The notes below the pieces were generated by a model that did not search any database, was not told the DNA's origin, and saw only the letters and a program-made list of their open reading frames with translations. Of a DNA stretch of 13,856 nucleotides, positions 7,523-13,856 are shown one piece after another. Source of the DNA: Gemmatimonadota bacterium (lineage in GTDB: Bacteria; Gemmatimonadota; Gemmatimonadetes; Gemmatimonadales; GWC2-71-9); contig JANYAG010000198.1 in the NCBI GenBank assembly GCA_025361465.1, positions 1 to 13,856 on the forward strand, given 5' to 3'. The translations under genes were made by a program, and so were the position numbers. How positions within the stretch are numbered: the first letter of the stretch is position 1; every line of letters begins with the position of its first letter.

Positions 7523-8931
7523 TGGGCACCTCCCTTCAGCACACCCGCGACAATCTCTGATTGCTGCGGCAGCACGCCCCCGAATCGCCGGACGGACGAG
7601 ATCGGTGGCGGAGCAATGCCGGCATGACTGAGGGCGAGCCGCAGCTCATCCTCGAGCTGCCCCGGACTGGCCTCCACCACGACAATGCGCTTCACGGTGG
7701 ACAGGAGCGGCGCCAGTGAAGTGATCGGGAACGGCCACAGCGTGATCGGGCGGAAGAGGCCCGCCTTCACGCCCTGGTTGCGCAGATCTTCCACAGCACC
7801 CTTCGCCATACCTGCCGGCGTGTTGCAAGCGACCAGCAGGACCTCGGCGTCCTCGCAACGGTACCGGTCGGACCGTTGTTCGGTAGCCGCCATCTCGGCG
7901 TACTTGTCGTTGAGATGGATGTTGTGCGCTTCGAGCTCGGTTTCGACCAGCAGGATCGAGCAGATCAGGTTGGACCGGTGTTCGCGATCGCCCCAGACCG
8001 CCCAGGCCGGAAGGCCGGGCTTGGTCATCGTCTTGGGAAGCCGCACCACGCCGGTCATCTGGCCGAGATAGCCGTCGCCGAGGATGACCACCGGATTGCG
8101 GTATTTGAAGCTCAGGCTGAACGCCAGGCGGGTCAGATCAAGCATTTCCTGCGGGGTGGCCGGCGCCAGCGTGATCGCGTGCGTGTTGCCGTGCCCGAGG
8201 CCCCGGCACGCCAGCTTGATGTCAGACTGTTCGGGTGCGATGTTGCCCAGGCCGGGCCCGCCGCGCATCACGTTGACAAAGACGCCGGGAAGCTCGGCGC
8301 CGATCATGTAGCTGATCCCTTCGAGCATCAGCGAGAAGCCCGGGCTCGACGTGAAGGTGATGCAGGGAAGACCGGCCCCGCTGCACCCGTACATCATGTT
8401 CACCACGGCGACTTCGCTGACGGCCTGCACAAACGCCCCGTCGAGTTTGGGCAAGACCTTCGCCATCAGCTCCGCCCCTTCGGTGGACGGGGTGATAGGA
8501 TAGCCGAAGACATGGCGGCAGCCGGCGAGCAGTGCGCCCAGCGCTGACGCGTAGGTCCCCTTCAGGACCAGTGGTTCGGTCGCCGGCAGGGCGATCTCGC
8601 TGCCTGGCCGCGCCACCGGAGTCGGCGCCGAACTCGACCGCTCGCCGAAGAGCGTTTTCGGGTCTTCCAGCTCAAACTCGGCGGCATGGACGTGATCCGC
8701 GTGATCCGTCTCAGGCCGAAGCCCGAACGGCTCGGGGCACGCCTGAATGCAGAGCGCGCAGCCGTTGCAGTTCTCGAGATCCAGTTCCACCGGTACGTAT
8801 CCTGTCCCGGCATTGATCTGGTCACCCTGCGAGATGCAGTCCTTCGGGCACGCGTCGATGCAACGCAGGCATCCCTTGCAGAACTCCGCTTCCAGAAACG
8901 GTTTCGGTCGAGTCGCGGCGCTCACTGCCAT
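7519..8931 (-). CDS. 2-oxoacid:ferredoxin oxidoreductase, fused ferredoxin (delta) and alpha subunits, Vor-like
   Basis: First gene of the operon and partner of the beta-gamma protein. The 470-residue chain begins with a 2x[4Fe-4S] ferredoxin domain: C18-C21-C24-C28 followed by P, and C55-C58-C61-C65 followed by P, both C-x2-C-x2-C-x3-C-P. This delta part should pass electrons from the enzyme to external ferredoxin. From about residue 125 the alpha subunit follows: the pyrimidine-binding domain with G-Y-P-I-T-P-S-T and the S-E-V-A-V-V-N-M segment, then a transketolase-C-like domain to the end. No transmembrane segment is visible, so the complex is cytoplasmic. The start ATG at 8931 has an AAGGGGG 7 bases upstream (8939-8945), and a possible promoter lies just before it. 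With the next gene it supplies all four parts (alpha, beta, gamma, delta) of the enzyme on two polypeptides. Branched-chain 2-oxoacids are the likeliest substrates. Confidence 0.9.
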   Translation of the reverse strand: MAVSAATRPKPFLEAEFCKGCLRCIDACPKDCISQGDQINAGTGYVPVELDLENCNGCALCIQACPEPFGLRPETDHADHVHAAEFELEDPKTLFGERSSSAPTPVARPGSEIALPATEPLVLKGTYASALGALLAGCRHVFGYPITPSTEGAELMAKVLPKLDGAFVQAVSEVAVVNMMYGCSGAGLPCITFTSSPGFSLMLEGISYMIGAELPGVFVNVMRGGPGLGNIAPEQSDIKLACRGLGHGNTHAITLAPATPQEMLDLTRLAFSLSFKYRNPVVILGDGYLGQMTGVVRLPKTMTKPGLPAWAVWGDREHRSNLICSILLVETELEAHNIHLNDKYAEMAATEQRSDRYRCEDAEVLLVACNTPAGMAKGAVEDLRNQGVKAGLFRPITLWPFPITSLAPLLSTVKRIVVVEASPGQLEDELRLALSHAGIAPPPISSVRRFGGVLPQQSEIVAGVLKGGAQ

Positions 8932-8960
8932 TGCGTTGCCCCCTTCGAGGATCGCCTGCC

Positions 8961-8987
8961 ACTATGCACGCTGATACTGCCCGTCAA
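8961..8987 (-). promoter_or_regulatory. Possible sigma70-like promoter of the oxidoreductase operon
   Basis: On the minus strand TTGACG (8987-8982) is followed after 15 bases by CATAGT (8966-8961), about 30 bases before the start codon at 8931. The -35 is good and the -10 moderate (4 of 6), with a short spacer. It sits inside an inverted repeat, GCTGAT at 8970-8975 and ATCAGC at 8997-9002, which could be a regulator site. Weak evidence from sequence alone. Confidence 0.35.
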
Positions 8988-9021
8988 TTTAATCGCATCA
9001 GCAGGAATCGGGCCCCCCAAC

Positions 9022-9039
9022 GGCATGCGCGCATATGCC
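9022..9039. repeat. Imperfect 18-base palindrome upstream of the oxidoreductase operon
   Basis: GGCATGCGC is followed by GCATATGCC, an imperfect inverted repeat (7 of 9 positions pair). It lies about 35 bases upstream of the possible -35 of the oxidoreductase operon and just beside the terminator-like hairpin at 9041. It could bind a dimeric regulator or be an accessory stem; I cannot decide. Confidence 0.2.
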
Positions 9040-9040
9040 A

Positions 9041-9066
9041 GGAAACCCCGCGGGTTGCGGGGTTCC
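9041..9066 (-). terminator. Strong GC hairpin, probable terminator of the NmrA-type gene
   Basis: GGAAACCCCGC, a 5-base loop, then GCGGGGTTCC form a 10-bp stem with one bulged A. Read on the minus strand the stem ends in GCGGGGTTT, the usual form of an intrinsic terminator in GC-rich genomes. It lies about 90 bases beyond the stop of the NmrA-type gene and upstream of the oxidoreductase operon promoter, so it would insulate that operon from read-through. Confidence 0.6.
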
Positions 9067-9116
9067 GGTCATTGTGGCGCAGCTGATGGCAGGATGGTCG
9101 ATCGGGTACCGGGGCA

Positions 9117-9137
9117 TCCCCGACATGACGTCGGGGA
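9117..9137 (-). terminator. Second hairpin directly after the NmrA-type gene
   Basis: TCCCCGAC, loop ATGAC, GTCGGGGA: an 8-bp perfect stem 17 bases after the TGA of the NmrA-type gene. There is no T-run. With the hairpin at 9041-9066 it makes a tandem pair, so it may assist termination or protect the 3' end of the message. Confidence 0.45.
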
Positions 9138-9154
9138 AGTCCCCATGTCCGGTC

Positions 9155-10105
9155 TCAACCGAGCGGGATCCGCCCCGCATTCGCGGCGAGCCAGGCATCG
9201 AAATCGGCGAGGGCCGGGTTGAACGTGCGAGCGACCAGCGGATCGCGGTTGCGCTGAAACTCCTCGCCCAGGATCTGGTGGAACTGGAACATGTTGCCGA
9301 GGTCCTCCGCGCCCGGGAAGCCCAAGCCCCGATAGGCATCGAAGGGCACATCAACGAAGTGCACCGGTTGTCCGAGGGCGCGCGACATCTTCGCAGCCAT
9401 GTCGGCTCCGGATAGGGATTCTCCCGCGATGCCGATGTGCTGCCCGACGGTGCTGGCCCCGCGGCGGAAAATCCCATACGCCGTCCGACCGATGTCCTCC
9501 ACCCCGATGCCTGGCAGCTCGGCCCCTCCGAGCGGCAGTGCCAGCACGAGCTTCCCGTCCTCGCCCTTGCGCGGTCCCATGCCGAAATGGATGAAATTCT
9601 CCCAATAGAACGCGGCCAGCAGGTAGGTGGTCGGCGCCGCCTCGTTGGCGAACACGCTGTCGACCTGACCCTTGGAATCGAAGTGCGGCACCTTGTACTT
9701 GCCTTGCAGGGTCGGCAGGCGCGAGTCGCCCAGCGGCACCCACCGCCGGGTGTCCTCGAGTGTCGACCAGATCACGTGCTCCAAGCCGGCCTTCTTGCTG
9801 GCTCGCGCCATGGCGGTGGCTTGGACTCCTTCGCGCTCGGCGGAGAAGTGCTCCCAGTAGTTGGTGACACAGAACGCCCCGAAGGCGCCGGCGAAGGCGC
9901 GCTCGATGCTGGCGGTGTCATCGGAGTCCCCCGCGACGACTTCGACCCCCAGCTTCGCGAGCGCCACCGCCTTTTCGGACTTCGGATTCCGGGTGATGGC
10001 CCGCGCCGCGAACGGGCCGTCGCGATCGGCCGCGATGGCACGCGCCAACCCGCCGCCCTGGGCACCCGTCGCCCCGATCACCGCGATGATCTTCTTGCTG
10101 GACAT
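9155..10105 (-). CDS. NmrA-family NAD(P)-binding protein (atypical short-chain dehydrogenase)
   Basis: A 316-residue cytoplasmic protein with an N-terminal Rossmann fold. After a beta strand (I-I-A-V-I) comes G-A-T-G-A-Q-G-G, with G11, G14 and G17 forming the GxxGxxG nucleotide loop. The length and the V-I-W-S-T-L-E-D and A-F-Y-W-E-N-F stretches fit NmrA/HSCARG-like proteins, which bind NAD(P) and often act as redox sensors or as NAD(P)H-dependent reductases. No Y-x-x-x-K catalytic pair of classical dehydrogenases stands out, favouring a sensor-like or atypical enzyme role. The start is well supported: AAAGGAG lies 5 bases before the ATG at 10105. It is divergent from a DinB-family gene and followed by two hairpins. 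The precise substrate or partner is unknown. Confidence 0.85.
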   Translation of the reverse strand: MSSKKIIAVIGATGAQGGGLARAIAADRDGPFAARAITRNPKSEKAVALAKLGVEVVAGDSDDTASIERAFAGAFGAFCVTNYWEHFSAEREGVQATAMARASKKAGLEHVIWSTLEDTRRWVPLGDSRLPTLQGKYKVPHFDSKGQVDSVFANEAAPTTYLLAAFYWENFIHFGMGPRKGEDGKLVLALPLGGAELPGIGVEDIGRTAYGIFRRGASTVGQHIGIAGESLSGADMAAKMSRALGQPVHFVDVPFDAYRGLGFPGAEDLGNMFQFHQILGEEFQRNRDPLVARTFNPALADFDAWLAANAGRIPLG

Positions 10106-10269
10106 GGAGCTCCTTTCGTTGATGTGATGTCAGCGGCCAACCGGCAACTCCCCGTGTGCTGACCGCCTTCCACCTCGCCTCACCAAACGTGCCCCCGGGA
10201 TGATTGGTTCCCGACTAACTTCTCTTGCTCCGGCCTCCCTGGCTCCCCACCCCCTCACGGATCCCGCTC
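10106..10269. other. Divergent intergenic region between the NmrA-type and DinB-family genes
   Basis: 164 bases that must hold the promoters of both flanking genes. I see the Shine-Dalgarno of the minus-strand gene (AAAGGAG, about 10111-10117) but no convincing -35/-10 pair on either strand and no clear operator. Confidence 0.4.
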
Positions 10270-10779
10270 ATGCGCCCCGACAAGTCAGAGTATCGCCCGT
10301 ACTTCGACACCTATATCTCCCTGGTGCCGGGGGACCGCGTGGTCCCCGTCCTCATGCAGCAGCTCGAGCCGTTCCTGGAACGGTTTGGTTCGCTCTCCGA
10401 GGCGCAGGGAGGGTTTCGTTATGCGCCGGACAAGTGGAGCGTTCGCGAAGTGATCGGTCACCTGGTCGACACCGAACGGGTCTTCGGCTACCGCGCCCTC
10501 TGGATTGCCCGGGGTGAGGCCACGCCGCTGCCTCCCTTCGAGCAGGACGACTTCGTCAGGACGGCTGGCCACGATCAGGTGCCGGTCGTGGAACTGGTCG
10601 ACGAATTCTGCGCCTTGCGCGAGAGCCATCTCCTGATGTTCAATCACCTGCCGCATGAGGCCTGGACCCGCATCGGCACCGCCAGTGGCCACTCGCTGTC
10701 GACCAGGGCGGCGGCCTTCATCATGGCCGGGCATGTGGTCCACCACATGGCCCTGCTGCACGAGCGGTACGGGGTGTAG
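10270..10779 (+). CDS. DinB-family (DinB_2-like) putative metal-binding protein
   Basis: A 169-residue protein with the four-helix-bundle pattern of the DinB/YfiT superfamily. The three expected metal-ligand histidines are visible: H64 in V-I-G-H-L-V-D-T-E-R, and H155 and H159 in A-G-H-V-V-H-H-M (H-x3-H). W-S-V-R-E-V-I-G-H-L is a typical first-helix signature. Many members are thiol-dependent transferases or are of unknown function, often stress-linked; no specific reaction can be assigned here. The frame is open from a TTG at 10225, but that extension is proline-rich and unlike the family, so the ATG at 10270 is preferred. There is no clear Shine-Dalgarno before it, so the start is less certain than the family call. 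It is divergent from the NmrA-type gene. Confidence 0.83.
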   Translation: MRPDKSEYRPYFDTYISLVPGDRVVPVLMQQLEPFLERFGSLSEAQGGFRYAPDKWSVREVIGHLVDTERVFGYRALWIARGEATPLPPFEQDDFVRTAGHDQVPVVELVDEFCALRESHLLMFNHLPHEAWTRIGTASGHSLSTRAAAFIMAGHVVHHMALLHERYGV

Positions 10780-10834
10780 TCACGGCGGGGCTGGCTCGCC
10801 CGTGGGCAGGTCGCCTCGGACTGGGGGGCGGGGA

Positions 10835-10842
10835 TAGCTTTG
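10835..10842 (+). promoter_or_regulatory. Possible -10/-7 promoter element upstream of mgtA
   Basis: TAGCTTTG fits the TAnnTTTG form known for the housekeeping promoters of Bacteroidota, and lies 34 bases before a GTG and 48 before the mgtA start. No matching upstream element is evident, and the host is probably not Bacteroidota, so this is only a hint. The 111-base gap is too short for a full Mg-sensing M-box riboswitch plus promoter. Confidence 0.2.
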
Positions 10843-10861
10843 GCCTGAACGCATTTCGCCC

Positions 10862-10894
10862 GAGAGGATTTCCTTCGTGATCCAGCCGCGATGA
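10862..10894 (+). promoter_or_regulatory. mgtA translation-initiation region with overlapping five-codon ORF
   Basis: A strong GAGAGGA (10862-10868) lies 22 bases before the mgtA ATG at 10891, too far for normal initiation, but 8 bases before a GTG at 10877. That GTG opens a five-codon frame (V-I-Q-P-R, M if initiating) whose TGA overlaps the mgtA ATG as ATGA. No alternative in-frame mgtA start exists upstream, since a TGA lies at 10846. Either the tiny ORF couples translation to mgtA, or the message has a less usual initiation; both are inference. Confidence 0.35.
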
Positions 10895-13533
10895 CTGTCT
10901 CCGCCCGCCCCGCGACCGCCGTTTCCCCGGCGGCTGGCGATCTCCTGCAGCGCCTGGCCTGGCTCAGCACGGATGCTGCGCTCCAGGCCCTCGAGGCGCG
11001 GCCCGCCGGATTGACCGAGGATGAAGTCGAGCGCCGGCGCGAGCTCGTCGGGACCAATGAGGTCGCCCACGAAAAGTCGCCTGCCTGGTACCTGCAGCTC
11101 ACGCATGCCTTCGCCAATCCGTTCAACTTCCTGCTCACCACCCTGGCGGTGGTGTCCGGCCTTACCGGTGACCAGCGGGCGCTGATCGTCATCAGCGTCA
11201 TGGTGGTGTTCAGTACCACGCTCCGCTTCTTCCAGGAATACCGCTCCAACCGGGCCGCGATGGCGTTGCGCGCGATGGTGAGCACCAGTACCGCCGTGGA
11301 ACGCGAAGGCGATGAGTTCACCGGCAGCATGCCGGCGATGCGCCGACGCGAGATCCCGATGGACCAGCTCGTGCCGGGCGACATCGTCTATCTCTCGGCC
11401 GGGGACATGGTGCCGGCCGACGTGCGGGTCATCGCGGCCAAGGACCTCTTCGTCAGCCAGTCCTCGCTCACCGGTGAGGCGCTCCCGGTCGAGAAGATCG
11501 AGCGCGCCGTTGCGCCACCGGCGCCGGGCTCGCTCACCGACCTGCCCACCATCTGCTTCATGGGCACCAACGTGGTCAGCGGCACCGCGACGGCGGTGGT
11601 GGCCGCCACCGGTGCGCGAACATCATTCGGGGCAATGGCCAAGGGACTGGCCGGTCAGCGGGGCACCACCGCCTTCGACGTCGGCATCAGCCAGGTGAGC
11701 TGGCTCTTCATCCGGTTCATCGCCGTGATGGTGCCGCTGGTCTTCCTCATCAACGGCCTCACCAAGCACGACTGGCTCGAGGCGTTCATCTTCGGCCTCG
11801 CCATCGCCGTCGGGCTGACGCCCGAGATGCTGCCGATGATCGTCACGACCAACCTGGCCAAGGGCGCCGTGACGATGGCGCGCCACAAGACCATCGTCAA
11901 GCGCCTCAGCGCCATTCAGAACTTCGGCGCGATGGACGTGCTCTGCACCGACAAGACCGGAACGCTGACGCAGGACAAGATCGTCCTCGAGCGCTACATC
12001 AACGTCGTGGGCGAGGAGGACGACGAGGTGCTGGCGCTGGCCTACCTCAACAGCTACTACCAGACCGGCCTCAAGAACCTCCTCGATGTGGCCGTGCTCG
12101 AGCACGGCGAACTGAAGAAGGAACTTGCGGTCGAACACGCCTACGCCAAGCTCGATGAGATTCCGTTTGATTTCACCCGCCGCCGCATGTCAGTGGTGGT
12201 CGACCAGGAACACGATCATCACCGGCTGATCTGCAAGGGCGCGGTCGAGGAGATCCTCGCCGTCTGCACCCTGGCGCGCGATGAAGACCGAGTAATGGAA
12301 TTGAACGCCGAACGCCGCGTGGTGGCGCACGACGTGGTCAACGAACTCAACGAAGACGGCTTCCGCGTCGTGGCCGTGGCATACCGCGACTTCCCGCGCA
12401 GCCACGGGGCCTACGCCGTGGGCGATGAGTCCGACCTGGTCCTGGCCGGCTTCGTCTCCTTCCTCGACCCGCCGAAGGAGACCGCCGCCCCGGCCCTCAA
12501 GGCGCTGGCCGAGTACGGCGTGACGGTGAAGATCCTCACCGGCGACAACGACCTGGTCTCGCGCAAGGTGTGCCGCGACGTCGGTCTCAAGGTCGAGCAC
12601 ATCGTGCTCGGCAGCGAGCTCGTGGGCCTCGATGACGCGGCGCTCGGCGAGGTCGCCGACAAGAATGTTGTCTTCGCGAAGCTCACGCCGGACGACAAGG
12701 TGCGGCTGGTGCGGGCGCTCCGTGCGCGCGGGCACACCGTCGGCTTCATGGGCGATGGCATCAACGATGCCGGGGCGCTCCGGGAGGCGGATGTCGGCAT
12801 CTCGGTCGATTCGGCGGTCGATATCGCCAAGGAATCCGCCGATATCATCCTGCTCGAGAAGAGCCTGATGGTGCTGGAGGAAGGCGTGGTCGAGGGACGG
12901 AAGACCTTCGGCAACACCATCAAGTACATCAAGATGACCGCCAGCTCGAACTTCGGAAACGTCTTCAGCGTGCTGATCGCCAGCGCCTTCCTGCCGTTCC
13001 TGCCGATGCTGCCGATCCAGCTCCTGACCATCAACCTGCTCTACGACATCTCCCAGACGTCGATCCCCTGGGACGACATGGACCCGGACTACCTCAAGGT
13101 GCCGCGAAAGTGGCGCGCTGATGATATCGGCCGCTTCATGATCTTCATCGGACCGACCAGTTCGATCTTCGACATCACCACGTTCCTCCTGATGTGGTTC
13201 ATCTTCAAGGCGAACACCCCGGCGCAGCAGTCGCTGTTCCAGTCGGGCTGGTTCATCGAGGGCCTGCTGTCGCAGACGCTCATCGTGCACATGATTCGCA
13301 CCAAGAAGGTGCCGTTCCTGCAGAGCACGGCGGCGCTGCCCGTCCTGCTCTTGACGACGGCCGTGATGGCGGTTGGCATGTATCTTCCGTTCTCACGCCT
13401 TGGTCTCGCGACTGGGATGGCCCGACTGCCGTGGACCTACTTCCCGTGGCTTGCCGTTACATTGCTCGCGTACTGTGCCCTCACTCAGGGCGTGAAGACT
13501 TGGTACATTCGGCGCTTTCATGCGTGGCTGTGA
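10891..13533 (+). CDS. mgtA: Magnesium-translocating P-type ATPase (P3B, MgtA/MgtB type)
   Basis: Inner-membrane pump that uses ATP to bring Mg2+ into the cytoplasm. The 880-residue chain is close to the usual 900. In order: a short cytosolic N-terminus, two helices (about 75-120), the actuator domain with L-T-G-E (T194-G195-E196), helices 3-4 with the family mark L-T-P-E-M-L-P-M, the phosphorylation site D354 in D-K-T-G-T-L-T, the nucleotide-binding domain, T-G-D-N-D (550-554), G-D-G-I-N-D (621-626), and a C-terminal set of helices. L-T-P-E-M-L-P and the S-I-P-W-D-D-M-D near residue 730 separate the MgtA group from calcium or heavy-metal pumps. All catalytic motifs are intact. It is followed by a porin gene whose Shine-Dalgarno abuts its stop codon, so the two are probably co-transcribed. 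The upstream gap of 111 bases carries an unusual initiation region. Regulation by low Mg2+ is known for the family but not shown here. Confidence 0.95.
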   Translation: MTVSARPATAVSPAAGDLLQRLAWLSTDAALQALEARPAGLTEDEVERRRELVGTNEVAHEKSPAWYLQLTHAFANPFNFLLTTLAVVSGLTGDQRALIVISVMVVFSTTLRFFQEYRSNRAAMALRAMVSTSTAVEREGDEFTGSMPAMRRREIPMDQLVPGDIVYLSAGDMVPADVRVIAAKDLFVSQSSLTGEALPVEKIERAVAPPAPGSLTDLPTICFMGTNVVSGTATAVVAATGARTSFGAMAKGLAGQRGTTAFDVGISQVSWLFIRFIAVMVPLVFLINGLTKHDWLEAFIFGLAIAVGLTPEMLPMIVTTNLAKGAVTMARHKTIVKRLSAIQNFGAMDVLCTDKTGTLTQDKIVLERYINVVGEEDDEVLALAYLNSYYQTGLKNLLDVAVLEHGELKKELAVEHAYAKLDEIPFDFTRRRMSVVVDQEHDHHRLICKGAVEEILAVCTLARDEDRVMELNAERRVVAHDVVNELNEDGFRVVAVAYRDFPRSHGAYAVGDESDLVLAGFVSFLDPPKETAAPALKALAEYGVTVKILTGDNDLVSRKVCRDVGLKVEHIVLGSELVGLDDAALGEVADKNVVFAKLTPDDKVRLVRALRARGHTVGFMGDGINDAGALREADVGISVDSAVDIAKESADIILLEKSLMVLEEGVVEGRKTFGNTIKYIKMTASSNFGNVFSVLIASAFLPFLPMLPIQLLTINLLYDISQTSIPWDDMDPDYLKVPRKWRADDIGRFMIFIGPTSSIFDITTFLLMWFIFKANTPAQQSLFQSGWFIEGLLSQTLIVHMIRTKKVPFLQSTAALPVLLLTTAVMAVGMYLPFSRLGLATGMARLPWTYFPWLAVTLLAYCALTQGVKTWYIRRFHAWL

Positions 13534-13545
13534 GGAGAGACGGAC

Positions 13546-13856
13546 ATGATGCCCTTTCGAGACTGCCTTCGGTCTCTGTCTCTCACCGTGCTGCTGGTCA
13601 TCGGCCGTGCGACTGTCGTGCCTGCGCAGACCACGCCGGACACGCAGCCGGTCGAGACGACGATGTTTCCGCATCCGGACGACAGCCGCTGGTGGTTGTC
13701 CGGACAGGTGAATCTCATCTCGCAGTCGCACGGGCGCTTCAAGTCGCCGTACCAAGGGGACAACAGCTTGCACTCCAGTCCGGAGCAGGCGCTGTCACGC
13801 CTCTGGACCATCTACACGGGCGTCACACTACCGAGCCACACGGAACTGCTCTTCGA
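13546..13856 (+). CDS. Predicted outer-membrane porin, OprB/carbohydrate-porin-like (partial, 3' end outside window)
   Basis: The first 103 codons of a gene that runs off the window. The protein starts with a Sec signal peptide (M-M-P-F-R, hydrophobic core L-T-V-L-L-V-I, likely cleavage after V-P-A-Q near residue 28). The mature part has alternating aromatic/polar stretches: W-W-L-S-G-Q-V-N-L-I, F-K-S-P-Y-Q-G-x-N-S-L, and S-R-L-W-T-I-Y-T-G. These match, from memory, the start of OprB-like carbohydrate porins, where such strands open the beta-barrel. The ATG at 13546 has GAGGAGA 7 bases upstream, overlapping the mgtA stop region; the second ATG at 13549 is possible. A 12-base gap to mgtA suggests a shared transcript, perhaps so that the porin admits the ion or solute used by the pump. 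Only the N-terminus is visible, so the call is provisional. Confidence 0.65.
   Translation, partial: MMPFRDCLRSLSLTVLLVIGRATVVPAQTTPDTQPVETTMFPHPDDSRWWLSGQVNLISQSHGRFKSPYQGDNSLHSSPEQALSRLWTIYTGVTLPSHTELLF

Noticed and set aside
3957..8931. Whether the operon was a recent transfer from archaea
   Set aside because: GC content, overlaps and start-codon use look like the neighbouring genes, and no mobile element or tRNA flanks it; only a phylogeny could support transfer.
10780..10890. M-box or other Mg2+ riboswitch upstream of mgtA
   Set aside because: Only 111 bases are available and I could not find the paired stems expected for an M-box.
12190..13290. 366-codon minus-strand frame inside mgtA
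   Set aside because: MgtA is complete with all P-type ATPase motifs; the antisense product is rich in D/E/H/R with no domain.
1..13856. CRISPR arrays, insertion sequences, tRNA/rRNA genes and phage genes
   Set aside because: I saw no regularly spaced repeats, transposase motifs, terminal inverted repeats or cloverleaf-like segments.

Overview
The window is GC-rich and gene-dense. It carries eight protein-coding genes, the last cut by the window edge, on both strands, with no RNA genes, insertion sequences, CRISPR arrays or phage genes that I can see. It looks like an ordinary chromosomal segment of a Gram-negative bacterium. The diderm inference rests on a predicted outer-membrane porin. Gemmatimonadota is my best guess, from the high GC, the hydrophobic export signals ending in a P-A-Q sequence, and this mix of exported glycosidases, ferredoxin-linked oxidoreductase and porin. 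Acidobacteriota is an alternative; the assignment is inference only.

Layout. (1) Positions 33-3889: two divergent, exported glycosidases of the GH36/GH27 (melibiase-like) type. The minus-strand one has a twin-arginine signal, the plus-strand one a Sec-type signal, and both keep the predicted catalytic acids. (2) Positions 3957-8931, minus strand, read from 8931 downward: a tight three-gene operon with 4-base overlaps at both junctions. The first gene is a ferredoxin-alpha fusion and the second a TPP-binding beta-gamma fusion; together they make a complete 2-oxoacid:ferredoxin oxidoreductase, most like the 2-oxoisovalerate (Vor) type. The third is a single-chain NDP-forming acyl-CoA synthetase whose ATP-grasp half comes first. 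Together they can convert branched-chain 2-oxoacids to acyl-CoA plus reduced ferredoxin, then to free acid plus ATP. (3) Positions 9155-10779: a divergent pair, an NmrA-type NAD(P)-binding protein (minus) and a DinB-family putative metalloprotein (plus). (4) Positions 10891-13856: an MgtA-type magnesium P-type ATPase followed after 12 bases by the start of a predicted OprB-like outer-membrane porin.

The most interesting part is the 2-oxoacid oxidoreductase/acyl-CoA synthetase operon: an archaeal-style amino-acid energy module compressed into three polypeptides, with an uncommon domain order in the ligase. Secondary points are a Shine-Dalgarno placed for a five-codon ORF overlapping the mgtA start, the mgtA-porin pairing, and several strong inverted repeats between genes. 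I found no clearly novel defence, mobile or regulatory system, and no gap exceeds 225 bases.
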